A stretch of 64,000 bases of DNA from Candidozyma auris (taxonomy: Eukaryota > Ascomycota > Pichiomycetes > Serinales > Metschnikowiaceae): contig NC_072815.1 of the NCBI RefSeq assembly GCF_003013715.1, forward strand, positions 62,001 to 126,000. The letters are read 5' to 3'. Below the pieces are notes generated by a model. The model saw only the letters and a list, made by a program, of their open reading frames with translations. It had not been told where the DNA came from and made no database searches. The translations under genes were made by a program, and so were the position numbers. Positions 52,265 to 61,868 of the stretch are shown here, one piece after another (position 1 is the first letter of the stretch; each line of letters begins with the position of its first letter).

Positions 52265-54304
52265 TTATCCTTGCATTCTCTGCACAATATTGCGCAAGTC
52301 TGAGACATAGGTATTGTTGATAGTATCTTCGTTGCCAGACACCACCCGCAAGATAAGCTCGTTCAACTCGGCCGACCCCAAAATGTCTACATGCTCTGCT
52401 GTCTTGGCTCCACCTCGAATATCAAACCGGTCGGGCTCATGCTTGATCTCAACGATCTTCGTCTCGATTCCACCAGGGTTGTAAATGGAGCCTGGCTTCT
52501 GCCATTCGTGGCAAATGTAGTGCGTCAAAAGCGACACAGTGCCGTCACCGTCAGCGAGGAACACGGGATCATCACTGTCAAGATCAATCACTAACGGCAA
52601 CCCAGACTCCTTGTCTCCATCGGTATAAGTGTAGGCTCTCTCTGTAGGGTTGCCAACACCGTAGAAGCAAAAAATCTTCATATCAGGTGCATTTGGAAGT
52701 GCCACCTCCAATGGGTTAGACCACTTTGAGTGCAACTTGTCGTTTGCTTGCAACTCCTTCTTGGTTTTCGCAATGCCAAACGAGTAATGCTCTTTGACAC
52801 GCTCGGTAAACCACTTGGGGGAGTTGCTAAGAATGTAGTCGATACTTGAAGTGATGGTCAAGTTCTGCATTGCCTGAGTCATCAAACCGTCGGTGTTGGG
52901 CTGCAAGTTTTTGGCTCTGTATCTCACGAAGGTGCCTAAGGACTCGTTCTTTTTACGAGGAAGGTCAACGTCTTCGTTCTGCTTCGAGAGTTCATTTGGT
53001 GGATCATCTGGCGCGTAAGTGAGGTTACCCCAAATAAAGTCACCGCCTCTTGGAAGCATCGATGGCACTCCACCAAACGTGCGAAGCATGTCTACTCTTT
53101 CCTTTCTAGAAAAAAACTTCTCCAAACCATATATAGCCAACTGGTTCAATTGCACAGTGTCTTTCATTTCACCAGAAATTAAGGCTGGAATGGTCTTGGG
53201 AGTACCGAGTAGAGAGCCACTGATATCAATAATACCAGCGAGATGCTCGTTGCACCAGTTCTTGCCTCCGTTACCGTAGTACTCACCACTGGCCTCGACC
53301 CACTTCATGAAGTAAAGAATAACTTGCGAGCCCATAGAATGGCCAATGAGGTACGTTTTCTGGCCAGACATTTTCTTTGCGAGCTCAATCTGCTGCTTCA
53401 ACTTCGAGAAGTAGCCATCACGTCTTTCTAAGTCCAAGTAAGCGAGTCTCCAATCGTAAGATGCACTCAACATGTTGTTGGGATTGTAGCCAATGACAGA
53501 TAAATTCTGTAGAATCTTATTCCAGATCCAGTATCCTGCCACGAAAAAGTCTGCTGCTTCGAAGCCCTGAGCAGCACGAAGCTTGATTCCTGGTGGATCC
53601 AACCCGGTTTCTGGATCGAGCAGGATGTGCCTGAGCCAGCACGTTTTGTCCAAAATCATGGTTCTTAGCATGTAGAACGAGCCCCACAACCTCTTACGAA
53701 AATGATTAATTGAGGGACAATCGCCCGTTTCACTTGTACCCCACGACTCAATTCCTGTGGAAATGACACCCGGCACCAAAACAACGTTATATTTGGCCGT
53801 CATATTGTACTGCTTCTTCATCCTCCTGCCCACAGAGAAAGACTCAGCCGAGCCATGGAGCTCGTTACTGTCTGACTTCCCTTGATCTAGCAACGAAAAA
53901 AAACCCAGAGGAAGCGAGTCTTTCCATTCATCAAGAAACCCGTTCATTGCATCAAACTTCACTGGAATGACGTCCTTCCATTCGTCAAAGAACCCATTCA
54001 CTCCATCAAGATTCACCAACTTGTCGATCTCACTCATAAGGTTATCTGAATTGTACGCAGTGATGAACACAGCGACTACGAGCCCCAAAAGCGCACCAAG
54101 AACGAATGTGGCTCTTCTAGTTTGGTAGAGCTTCCTCTCAAGCTTCACCTTGGACTGTGCGATCTTGTGGCGGGCATGGTGGGAATGCTCTGTACTCGAC
54201 TGGGAATCTTTTTCACCAAGGTTCCCGTTCACTTCATAGTCGATGGGTACTTCGATTGTTTTTGTGTCTTTCTTTTCCTTCGCTTGCTTTCTCTTTGGAG
54301 CCAT
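52265..54304 (-). CDS. LRO1: Phospholipid:diacylglycerol acyltransferase
   Basis: Lro1 moves an acyl chain from a phospholipid to diacylglycerol, making triacylglycerol in the ER and nuclear membrane. From the ATG at 54304 the product has 679 residues (661 in S. cerevisiae). The frame is open 57 codons further up, but those residues are unlike the family. The short cytosolic tail is basic (MAPKRKQAKEKK), one membrane helix spans about 66-84, and the large lumenal part has VVLVPGVISTGIESWG, the nucleophile Ser323 in GHSMGSQ, DGDGTVSLL with the acid residue, and a C-terminal His in GGAKTAEHVDILGS. It is close to LCAT enzymes but yeast has only this PDAT. Confidence 0.94.
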   Translation of the reverse strand: MAPKRKQAKEKKDTKTIEVPIDYEVNGNLGEKDSQSSTEHSHHARHKIAQSKVKLERKLYQTRRATFVLGALLGLVVAVFITAYNSDNLMSEIDKLVNLDGVNGFFDEWKDVIPVKFDAMNGFLDEWKDSLPLGFFSLLDQGKSDSNELHGSAESFSVGRRMKKQYNMTAKYNVVLVPGVISTGIESWGTSETGDCPSINHFRKRLWGSFYMLRTMILDKTCWLRHILLDPETGLDPPGIKLRAAQGFEAADFFVAGYWIWNKILQNLSVIGYNPNNMLSASYDWRLAYLDLERRDGYFSKLKQQIELAKKMSGQKTYLIGHSMGSQVILYFMKWVEASGEYYGNGGKNWCNEHLAGIIDISGSLLGTPKTIPALISGEMKDTVQLNQLAIYGLEKFFSRKERVDMLRTFGGVPSMLPRGGDFIWGNLTYAPDDPPNELSKQNEDVDLPRKKNESLGTFVRYRAKNLQPNTDGLMTQAMQNLTITSSIDYILSNSPKWFTERVKEHYSFGIAKTKKELQANDKLHSKWSNPLEVALPNAPDMKIFCFYGVGNPTERAYTYTDGDKESGLPLVIDLDSDDPVFLADGDGTVSLLTHYICHEWQKPGSIYNPGGIETKIVEIKHEPDRFDIRGGAKTAEHVDILGSAELNELILRVVSGNEDTINNTYVSDLRNIVQRMQG

Positions 54305-54656
54305 TAGCAACAGGAAAAAATGTTTTCTTTTTTCAAGTTCTGATTGGGAAAGCGAATGATTTATATGGAATTGAGACTGCCGCACTTCTCTTGTTGATAG
54401 AGATGCGCAGCAACCGAGAGTCGCTCCTGTACGGAAATCTGCCAGAGATAGCTTATGCTCTTGAGAGACCACCAACCAAGAATTGGAGAAAAAAGGAAAG
54501 AGATTGAGAATTAATTTCCAAACGTATAAGCTTTGCGTATATTGCGCAAATCTTTCCTAAATCTGTAATTCGTTTATCGCAAGTCGATCGCAAGCCGTAA
54601 CTCGTACTTGGCCGGGGGAGTAGGCCGACGGGCCCGCTCATAACCCATGTGAATAT

Positions 54657-55595
54657 TCAAAGAGCATCCATGGTGAAATCATACTCTATACCTGGGGTAA
54701 CGCTGGCGATGAACTTGAGGAAGATTACCAAGTACCAGTCTACTCTGATTTCTCCCGTCTCATCACCATCTAAGCCCTCATTGGCATCACCGCCAGATCT
54801 GTCCTGAAGATCCAACTTTTCAAAGTCTTCTGCCACCTGCAGCTCCTCTACGCCGCCCTCCTTCTTAGCAGCTCTCAGTTTTGCGTGGTTCATAAATACC
54901 CTCATCACACTCGAATGCTTGCATGGATGAATAGACACCGCCGTGGTGTTGGTGGACATCGGTAACGTCTCAATGGTGGCGGTCTTGTCCTTGTAGTCAC
55001 CCGAGATATCCTCATACATCTGTTTTGGTAAAAGCGGAATTCCATTGGCGTTGAAGCCTACAAGGTACATTTTGGGTACTCTGTAAGAGGTCGAATACGA
55101 AATGTACAAATCGTACTTCCTGAGTGTCAGCTCGTTTGACTCGATGTGTGTGTACCCATCAACATCGTCATCTCCAACATTATCCTCCACGTTCTCTTCT
55201 ATCAATTCATCAAGGTCGTTCTGGCAGTCCTGCTGCTGTTGCTGTTGTTTCATGGCATTTACTGGCGTTGAGTTCACTCTAGGCACCCACTCAGCGTCGC
55301 TATCTGGGTTCTCTGCTTCCAGAGAATCTTCCTCTTGGTCAGGCAAATAAGAAGATACACGTTGGTACGAAGGCACATGTCTTGTCACAAGAAACTGTTT
55401 CTCAGGAGGCAAGAATTTCCTTTGCAAGTTCTTGGGGCAGGTGCCCCATTTCCATGTGGGAAACTTGTAGACAAGGTAGTCGCCAGCCTTGACAAACTCC
55501 TCGGGAGAGATTTCGCCTGTTTTGCGGAAATTTGACTCGTTGTTTATCGGAGTCAAGTACTCTCTAAGTGAAGAAAGCTTTGACCTGATGCTCAT
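54657..55595 (-). CDS. ATG3: E2-like enzyme of Atg8 lipidation
   Basis: Atg3 receives Atg8 from Atg7 and passes it to phosphatidylethanolamine, building autophagosomes. The product has 312 residues (310 in S. cerevisiae). The N-terminal amphipathic helix (MSIRSKLSSLREYLTP) senses curved membranes. ISPEEFVKAGDYLVYKFPTWKW begins the fold. A disordered acidic region (about 85-145) includes a CAG/CAA-coded run of six glutamines at 117-122. The catalytic Cys225 sits in SIHPCKHSSVM. The C-terminus YLVIFLKFIASVTPGIEYDFTMDAL is typical. Confidence 0.95.
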   Translation of the reverse strand: MSIRSKLSSLREYLTPINNESNFRKTGEISPEEFVKAGDYLVYKFPTWKWGTCPKNLQRKFLPPEKQFLVTRHVPSYQRVSSYLPDQEEDSLEAENPDSDAEWVPRVNSTPVNAMKQQQQQQDCQNDLDELIEENVEDNVGDDDVDGYTHIESNELTLRKYDLYISYSTSYRVPKMYLVGFNANGIPLLPKQMYEDISGDYKDKTATIETLPMSTNTTAVSIHPCKHSSVMRVFMNHAKLRAAKKEGGVEELQVAEDFEKLDLQDRSGGDANEGLDGDETGEIRVDWYLVIFLKFIASVTPGIEYDFTMDAL

Positions 55596-55693
55596 GAGAA
55601 AATAAAGAGAAGTAGTATAGTTACGGTGACTGATGCGACTAGATAAGGTGAGGCATGATGTGCGGTAGAGTGCGGTGGACGGGTGTGGCTCAA

Positions 55694-55701
55694 TGGCTGC
55701 A
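55694..55701 (-). promoter_or_regulatory. YGCAGCCA element upstream of ATG3
   Basis: On the minus strand the context is CCCCATTTGCAGCCATTGAG, 99 bp before the ATG3 start and in the same orientation as the gene. Confidence 0.5.
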
Positions 55702-57151
55702 AATGGGGAGTTATGAAGCAGCAGAACAAATGTACAAGGGTGATTTGGCGAGTGATAGCTGAGGAAATAATTAGAATCAATAAAAAGAAGAAGAACGGGA
55801 CTTGTATAGTTTCAAAAATTGAGGAGTAATTCTGGAAACATCTTTGTTGGTATGACTACACAAAAGGCAAGAGTACAAAAGTATACAAGTAGATATCGGA
55901 AACGATACTTGGTATTGCAGATCCAACTAATTAGACCAGTCAGCAGTGATAAATAGCATACCTATGTACGGCCATCTAAGGTGTTACTCAGCTCTAGTGC
56001 CGGTGGTGTGGAGAAGCTTTATACAAGCATACCGGTTCAAGCAGACCTCCCTGAATAACACTAACGATTGGCTGTCAAACATCACAAGGAAATGTATCCA
56101 TTTGTAGACTTACCAAAACAATACTCATCGTAGCTTGCAGATACACTGTGAAGTTCTGTGGTCACAGAATTCAGTACGCCCTAATCATAGGCTGTGCATT
56201 CCTTCTGCTTTGGCCAAATCAACTTTTGGGTTCCGTTGAAGTATCAGAGCTCAATTCACAAATTTACCCTCATTACGGCTGCTCGAACCCGAAACTTCAA
56301 AATTGAGGTCACCAGCAGCGCCATCTCCACATTCTACACTCTTGTCTAGAGCCTCCGTATATCATTGCAACCTGAGGTACATTGCCTGAGTGATGCGATC
56401 CTAAACTCGAGGAGTTCTATTCTTGGTCTATTGTTTAGCGTTTCTGAACGAAATGCAAAGACTACGCATTCACGGTCCCTGAACAAAAAGTGTCATTGTG
56501 GAGAAGCATCCCAGTAATGTACGGTCGCGGGAGGAAAACACGTACTAGGCGTGGGCGTAAACAGAGCGAGCGAGGCACCGCAGCGCACGCCCTTTTTTAG
56601 TTGCAGCGGTTGCAAAACAAAGATTAAACGAGATCATCCACCTCAGGCGCACAGCTCCAGGAGTAACCAAGAGACGAACAAAAAGGAAAAAATATGACTA
56701 GAATAGCGAAGCTAACAAGGAAATTGATCAACAAATGGCAAAGAGGAAACTTTTTAGGCAAAGGGCACAAGGTACCGGCTTTTTGCTTTCCGTGATCTTG
56801 CCATTGTTGCCGCCAGAGCCTCAACTCAGGGTATATGGGCCAAGAGGCGAGGGAAGCATGTTATGGTGTTTGTGGTGCCAAATGAGGAATCGTCAACATT
56901 CGGGTCCGCGGCGGGCGCGAGTGGCCCAAGGTGAAGGCTAGAGGGAGCTAATTCGTGGCCAAGCTTGGGAAATTGGGCAAGGTGCTTAGGTTCAGTGGAA
57001 ATCTTCTTTTTCCTTTCTTAGTCTGTTTCAACTTGCAATCTTGAGTGTTTTGGTTACCTCCTCGTAGTTTCATTCTCTACCTTCTTTGGGTGCTTCATCT
57101 CGCTGACAGCCTGTCTCGGGGTACAAGTTTAGTCTGCACAAGTGCAGATTT

Positions 57152-57159
57152 TGCAGCCA
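57152..57159 (+). promoter_or_regulatory. YGCAGCCA element upstream of the WHI5/NRM1-like gene
   Basis: Context AGATTTTGCAGCCAGCG, about 750 bp before the ATG at 57906. Confidence 0.35.
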
Positions 57160-57905
57160 GCGCCGCAGCGCGACTCACAAGAGAGAGAAGCGAGCCTCCA
57201 GCAAAGTCCACAACAAAATGGAAAAATACAGAAAGTAATGCAAGTTTGCTTCCAAAACAGACTCTTCTGATCACCTCCATTTAAATATATTTGCCCAATT
57301 CCTTCTACAACCTCGCCAACCTCACCCTCGGTGGCCCCAGATTGGCAACAGCTGCGTACACACCAAAACAAACAGACACGACCACGCCCGCCACCTCGCC
57401 CTGCAGTGGCGCCAAATGCGCTTGCAACTCGGGTCTCATCTGTGCACTAGCGTGCGGAAAACGGCTCGCTTGTTTTCACTTGGAGCGAATCCGGGCACCA
57501 AATGACCCTCCCTCACTGTCTCCCTCGCCGTTCTCGTTTTCGCTTGGGCCCGATTTGCCCAATTTTCCCGGCCCGCGCCAGATGAAATACGTCACGTCCC
57601 ACCCTCTCTCGCTGTTTGGGTCTCACTTTGCGAGACTCTGTTTTGGTTTTCCTCGCTTTCTGTCTGCAATCTGAGAGCTTTTATTTACTCTCTTTCCTAT
57701 TTCTCACCTCCCTCACGCTGCCTCGTACTTTCCCTTTAAAACTCCCTGGCGCCGTGTCTCTCAAAAAAACCCATCCTGTTATTCCAAGCAAAGAAGTTCA
57801 TCTTGTTCCTTTTGCATCCTCTGTCTGCCTTTACGTTCTTTGTGACCTTTTTCTCCTTCACGTCCAGCGTGTCCCTTCGTTTGATTTTCCTTTAACTAAT
57901 CCACC

Positions 57906-58895
57906 ATGTCCTCCAACAGAGTGGCCTTGGCCTCCATCAACACCAACATAGACAGCCCCAAGGGCTCCCCTCTTTTCAAACACAAGTCCTTCACCGCCCT
58001 GGCACGCAGCCTGCCAAAAATTCACGGTCCCACGGCGTTGAAGGTTGACGAAAAGGAACCTTTGCCCTTGACTCCCTCTACCACGCCCAAATTGACCCTC
58101 ACAAAAGCAACTTCGTCGCTTGTGCCCATCACAGGCCTGGTGCCGCCAGCACGGAAGACAGAGAGCTTTTCAGGCTATCACATTACTCACGGCAAGAACG
58201 TCAAGGCGGATTTGGCCGCTACCAAGTTGAAGCTCCGCTTGCAATTGGCTTTCTACAAGCTCAAGGCGCAAAAGGACTCCTTGCACGCCCGCCAGGGCCC
58301 GGAAATCACGGTTTCTCCTACTGTCAGCGAGAAAGAACCTCGTCACTTCTTGTCCGCCGCCAACGTCAACTTGCAAAAACCCCCACGAACCGCGTCTGGT
58401 CCACTGTTGAGCAAGGTGGCTTCAAGCAAAGTGGCCAAGAAAAAGCCCGCTAAACTCTCGGCTTCCTCGTCCTCATTACGTTTGTACCACATCAAGCCAA
58501 CGTCGTCGTTCCACAATGCGTACCCACAACAGCTCCCGCTTAACGTATCAAGCTGTGGCTCATCCTCGCAGCGACTCCCCCCAGTACACAAGATCTTGAA
58601 AACTCCAATTAAAACCACCACAAGGAACTTGGTCCTGCAATTCTACAACAACACCAACAATGGCCATTCCGGCACTGGCTCATTGAGTAGTTTCCATTTT
58701 GCACGAACCTCCCACACGGAACCAACCCAGCCCAGCGATGAGACCATTGACGACTCTGTTGACGACACAGGCATCGACAGCCGCAGAAAAGTCGACCCTA
58801 TAGGAAGCTCTCCATCTCGTTTCGGCACCTTCAGCACCCCAAACAGCTTTTCGGTGGCCAAGTCGTTGTTGCAGCTTGGCCTGGGGTATTACTAA
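57906..58895 (+). CDS. NRM1: WHI5/NRM1-family G1/S transcription repressor
   Basis: Whi5 and Nrm1 bind the SBF and MBF factors and hold back G1/S genes. The product has 329 residues, low in complexity and rich in Ser, Thr, Pro and Lys. The one recognisable motif is the GTB motif at about residues 100-121, ADLAATKLKLRLQLAFYKLK, a short helix that contacts Swi6 or Swi4. SP and TP sites are scattered through it (DSPKG, LTPST, KTPIK, STPNS), possible targets of cyclin-dependent kinase. CTG-clade yeasts generally carry one family member, usually named NRM1; the motif alone does not separate it from WHI5. The Kozak context CACCATGTC is strong. Confidence 0.78.
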   Translation: MSSNRVALASINTNIDSPKGSPLFKHKSFTALARSLPKIHGPTALKVDEKEPLPLTPSTTPKLTLTKATSSLVPITGLVPPARKTESFSGYHITHGKNVKADLAATKLKLRLQLAFYKLKAQKDSLHARQGPEITVSPTVSEKEPRHFLSAANVNLQKPPRTASGPLLSKVASSKVAKKKPAKLSASSSSLRLYHIKPTSSFHNAYPQQLPLNVSSCGSSSQRLPPVHKILKTPIKTTTRNLVLQFYNNTNNGHSGTGSLSSFHFARTSHTEPTQPSDETIDDSVDDTGIDSRRKVDPIGSSPSRFGTFSTPNSFSVAKSLLQLGLGYY

Positions 58896-59112
58896 GCAAG
58901 CCACACCCGCTCTTTTTCAAGTCACGACTTAAGTTGCCCCGTGTCCAAAAACTCCACCACACTCACGGTCTAATAATTCCTTGTTCTATTAAAATGGAAC
59001 ACAGGGCTAGTTTGTATAATTACATAGACGAACATAATGACCATATAGCATTAGCATTACCTTGTATACTGCGTGCACAGCACCTCGGGAATCATCCACA
59101 CAATTGCGGTTT

Positions 59113-59120
59113 CGCAGCCA
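59113..59120 (+). promoter_or_regulatory. YGCAGCCA element upstream of the aldo-keto reductase
   Basis: Context GCGGTTTCGCAGCCACTCC, 17 bp upstream of the TATA box and 85 bp before the ATG. Confidence 0.5.
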
Positions 59121-59136
59121 CTCCTGAACCGAGCAC

Positions 59137-59143
59137 TATATAA
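59137..59143 (+). promoter_or_regulatory. TATA box of the aldo-keto reductase gene
   Basis: TATATAA, 62 bp before the ATG at 59205. Confidence 0.6.
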
Positions 59144-59204
59144 GGGCTCCCAAATCTACAGCAACCGTCTGGTGGCAACAACTTTTTTTGTAAGCTCAAT
59201 TCCA

Positions 59205-60116
59205 ATGTCCCTTACAGGTAAGTCTTTCAAGTTGGCCGACGGCAACTCAATTCCTGTGCCAGCCTATGGCGTAGGCACCAAATGGTTCAAAGCAGGCAGA
59301 GACGAAATAGATGAGAAGGTGATTGAAGCATTGAAGACTGCATTGGATCAAGGCTTTGTTCACATAGATGGTGCTGAAGTGTACAACACTGATAAAGAGA
59401 TTGGTCAGGCAATTGCTGGCGCTGACAGAAGCAAGTTGTACCTCACTGATAAGTACCTTGTTGTGGGCAGCAGCCACTCCAAGAAGTCTCCTCATGGCAC
59501 TCCCTATGACTCACTCAAGTACCACTTGAAGAACGAACTTAAGACGGACTATGTCGATTTATACTTGCTCCACAGTCCTTTTATCTCCAAGGAATTTCAC
59601 GGGTTTTCGTTGACCGAGGCCTGGCAGTCTGTGGAGAAGCTCAAGGACGAAGGCTTGGCTAAGTCAATTGGTGTATCCAACTTCAGAGTGGAGGATCTTG
59701 AGGAGATCTTGAAGGTGGCTAAGCATAAGCCTGTGGTTAACCAGATTGAGTTCAATGCGTTCTTGCAGAATCAGACTCCAGGCATTGTGGAGTATTCTCA
59801 AGAGCACGATATTTTGATTGAGGCCTACAGTCCATTAGGCCCAATCACCAAGGGCAATTCTTCAGAATTCAACGGCTTGTTGAAGAGATTGGGTGAGAAG
59901 TACAACAAGACTCCGGGCCAAATCTTGTTGAGATGGGTGCTCGAGAGAGGAATCGTGCCAGTGACTACGTCTGCAAACCCAGACAGAATCCGTCTGTTTG
60001 TTGAGATTTTTAACTTCAGTTTGAACAAGGCAGAAACTAAGGAAATCACTGAAGCTGGTGCCAAGGAGAAGCCCCTCAGACAGTACTGGCTTCCTGAGTT
60101 TGGTAAGTATGACTAA
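59205..60116 (+). CDS. NADPH-dependent aldo-keto reductase (YDL124W/AKR3C-like)
   Basis: The product has 303 residues. The catalytic tetrad is visible as Asp55, Tyr60, Lys83 and His123, in DGAEVYNTDKE, LTDKYLV and LLHSP. IGVSNFRVEDLEEIL and NQIEFNAFLQNQ are standard AKR segments, and VTTSANPDRI near the end is the place where NADPH phosphate is held. It looks most like the alpha-keto amide or conjugated polyketone reductases of yeast (YDL124W group). The natural substrate cannot be read. The frame is open upstream to 59073 without an ATG, so the start is 59205, just after the TATA box. Confidence 0.88.
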   Translation: MSLTGKSFKLADGNSIPVPAYGVGTKWFKAGRDEIDEKVIEALKTALDQGFVHIDGAEVYNTDKEIGQAIAGADRSKLYLTDKYLVVGSSHSKKSPHGTPYDSLKYHLKNELKTDYVDLYLLHSPFISKEFHGFSLTEAWQSVEKLKDEGLAKSIGVSNFRVEDLEEILKVAKHKPVVNQIEFNAFLQNQTPGIVEYSQEHDILIEAYSPLGPITKGNSSEFNGLLKRLGEKYNKTPGQILLRWVLERGIVPVTTSANPDRIRLFVEIFNFSLNKAETKEITEAGAKEKPLRQYWLPEFGKYD

Positions 60117-60138
60117 TTCCATTAAATACTTTAGAATG

Positions 60139-61119
60139 TTATGTTTTTTCGCTGGAGATGCGGTCCACCAATCTACATACTGATTTAACGTGATTGTTGA
60201 AGTCGTCATACTCTGTGTGAGGCTCGCCAAAGCGCACGAGGCCTTCTAGTTGGTCTAGCGAGGTGCCTGGAGGCAACTCGTTTGCGACTATCATGCGGTA
60301 TACAACATCCTCGACATCAATCGTGTGATCTCCCTCTAGTAGCAACCCGTAGATGCGCTCAATTCGTATTGAGGTGAAGTATCGAGGTAGCCTTGAAATG
60401 TTGACGTCGAGAAAATTCTCGAGTAGCTGCATGCGGTACCTGGAGCACACAAAGTGGAAGAGTCCACTGAGATAGCTGACAGCTGTTAAGAATGAGTTTA
60501 ATAGCGTAGGGTTAATTAGCGTACGCTTCACATATGCACCCTTATATGAATCTATAGCTTCACCGTGGCTTCTCAGAAGAATATGTTCCTCTGTAAGGTA
60601 CTGTTGGACATTGCGTTTTCTGAAATCGGCACCGCTCATGAGATAAAATATAAGAATCTTTAGCTGGACATCTTCCACAACGCCATGATTGTAATGGGGC
60701 ACCATGCTCAAAGAATTGAGCTTTCTGTTGACCAAATCCATCAATTTGAGCTCCTTATCAGGAGAATAGAAGTACTGGTAATCCGTTAGCAAGTCGTAAT
60801 ACTTTAGCTTGACGAAGGGGTCCACTGACGAGGTTTTCTTCTGAGACAAGTTTGAGAGCGACTTGAACATTTGGTCAGCTTCCTCCATGTTTGCAGGCTC
60901 GCTTCTATAGAAGAGGAGAATCTCAAGCTCGTACATACATAGCACAGCCGCTGTAGTTGTAGATTCACTCTTGCGAGAGCGTAGCACTGAAATGTACCTA
61001 GAGACATCCAGACAAGGAAATGGTACAGCCTGAACAAACTTTCTGCATGCATCTAGCAAATCCTCTGGACCAGCCAGAGCGACCAATTGGGACACTTCGT
61101 CTATTTCGGTTGATTCCAT
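60139..61119 (-). CDS. PCI-domain protein, possible COP9 signalosome subunit 4
   Basis: The product has 326 residues, mostly helical. The C-terminal ~100 residues fit a PCI domain with its winged helix: RYFTSIRIERIYGLLLEGDHTIDVEDVVYRMIVANELPPG, then SLDQLEGLVRF and a final helix NNHVKSVCRLVDRI. The order winged helix, DQLEG-VRF, and then a C-terminal helix resembles CSN4, which removes Nedd8/Rub1 from cullins as part of the COP9 signalosome. Yeast COP9 proteins are very diverged, so other PCI proteins (Rpn5 or Rpn9 type, eIF3) remain possible. Its stop lies 22 bp from that of the converging aldo-keto reductase. Confidence 0.55.
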   Translation of the reverse strand: MESTEIDEVSQLVALAGPEDLLDACRKFVQAVPFPCLDVSRYISVLRSRKSESTTTAAVLCMYELEILLFYRSEPANMEEADQMFKSLSNLSQKKTSSVDPFVKLKYYDLLTDYQYFYSPDKELKLMDLVNRKLNSLSMVPHYNHGVVEDVQLKILIFYLMSGADFRKRNVQQYLTEEHILLRSHGEAIDSYKGAYVKRTLINPTLLNSFLTAVSYLSGLFHFVCSRYRMQLLENFLDVNISRLPRYFTSIRIERIYGLLLEGDHTIDVEDVVYRMIVANELPPGTSLDQLEGLVRFGEPHTEYDDFNNHVKSVCRLVDRISSEKT

Positions 61120-61388
61120 GAAGATATGGTCGGGAGCGAGGAACCACCGAAATATGCGATGTACTGTCTGTAGCCATACAATCGAGACGTGAGAGACTCT
61201 CGCAACAGAATCAATTTGGGTCCCGGAGAAAATGGTGTTAGAAATGTGCTAATCACTACTAGCCAGAATCATCCCGCTGTGTGATGTTTTCTCTTCCCTT
61301 TTTGATTTTATTCTCTTTTTTTTTTTAATTCTTTTTTTCTTTTTGTTAGTACTCACTTTGTAAACATTATGTATATTGGGAGCAGAAC

Positions 61389-61396
61389 TGGCTGCA
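61389..61396 (-). promoter_or_regulatory. YGCAGCCA element between the PCI gene and ERG2
   Basis: Minus-strand context GTATTTTGCAGCCAGTTC, 270 bp from the PCI gene ATG and 473 bp from the ERG2 ATG. Confidence 0.45.
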
Positions 61397-61808
61397 AAAT
61401 ACGTACTTGCATTTAAAATAGTGCTGCTCCAAATTCCTCAATTACAAAAAAAGCTACCACAAAAATCAGAGTATTAACAAACGACCATGTTTATCACATG
61501 TCTCATTTCAGAAAGCCCCAATCCATCATATTTCAATGTCTTCTTACCTGCCAAATGGACTATTTTGGTTCCCTAATTCCGTTGATTCCGTTGGCTCAGG
61601 TACTACTTCAACAAGTTGCAGATTTCCCTCTTGTGATGCAAGCAGCGCCAACCAGAGCCCCATAGATTTACCTCGTATAGCCAATCCTGTGTCCTATTGG
61701 CAGTTTCACGTATCGTTAACCATATTCAACTGGTCCTTTTCTCTCTTCATACCTTCATACGCGCATCGCTCGTATACGCCTCGGGTGTCGTATTTTTCAC
61801 CCAAGGTC

Positions 61809-61815
61809 TATAAAA
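61809..61815 (+). promoter_or_regulatory. TATA box of ERG2
   Basis: TATAAAA, 54 bp before the ATG at 61869. Confidence 0.6.
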
Positions 61816-61868
61816 CTTTCACTTCCACCACCGCCACTCTTTCCACCCCACACTGTACACTCGCTCAG

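Larger units (their letters stand above)
55596..57905. other. Long divergent intergenic region between ATG3 and the WHI5/NRM1-like gene
   Basis: 2.3 kb. It holds YGCAGCCA elements at 55694 and 57152, and a GGGCGT/ACGCCC pair followed by six T at 56553-56598. The last ~600 bp before 57906 are C- and T-rich on the plus strand and may be a long 5' leader. I found no ACGCGT (MCB) site. Open frames at 56624-57951 lack any family. Confidence 0.55.
58896..59204. other. Aldo-keto reductase promoter
   Basis: Contains a CGCAGCCA element at 59113 and a TATATAA box at 59137, the clearest core promoter in the window. No gene. Confidence 0.6.
61120..61868. other. Divergent promoter region of the PCI gene and ERG2
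   Basis: Holds a long T-rich tract near 61305-61345, the YGCAGCCA element at 61389 (minus) and the ERG2 TATA box at 61809. The ERG2 frame is open back to 61536, with an ATG there, but those residues are not sterol-isomerase-like. Confidence 0.55.

Noticed and set aside
54305..54475. 57-codon extension of LRO1
   Set aside because: Unlike the family; MAPKRKQ at 54304 gives a typical basic cytosolic tail.
57291..57951. Overlapping plus-strand frames upstream of the WHI5/NRM1-like gene
   Set aside because: Biased C/T composition gives Pro/Ser/Leu-rich nonsense peptides with no family.
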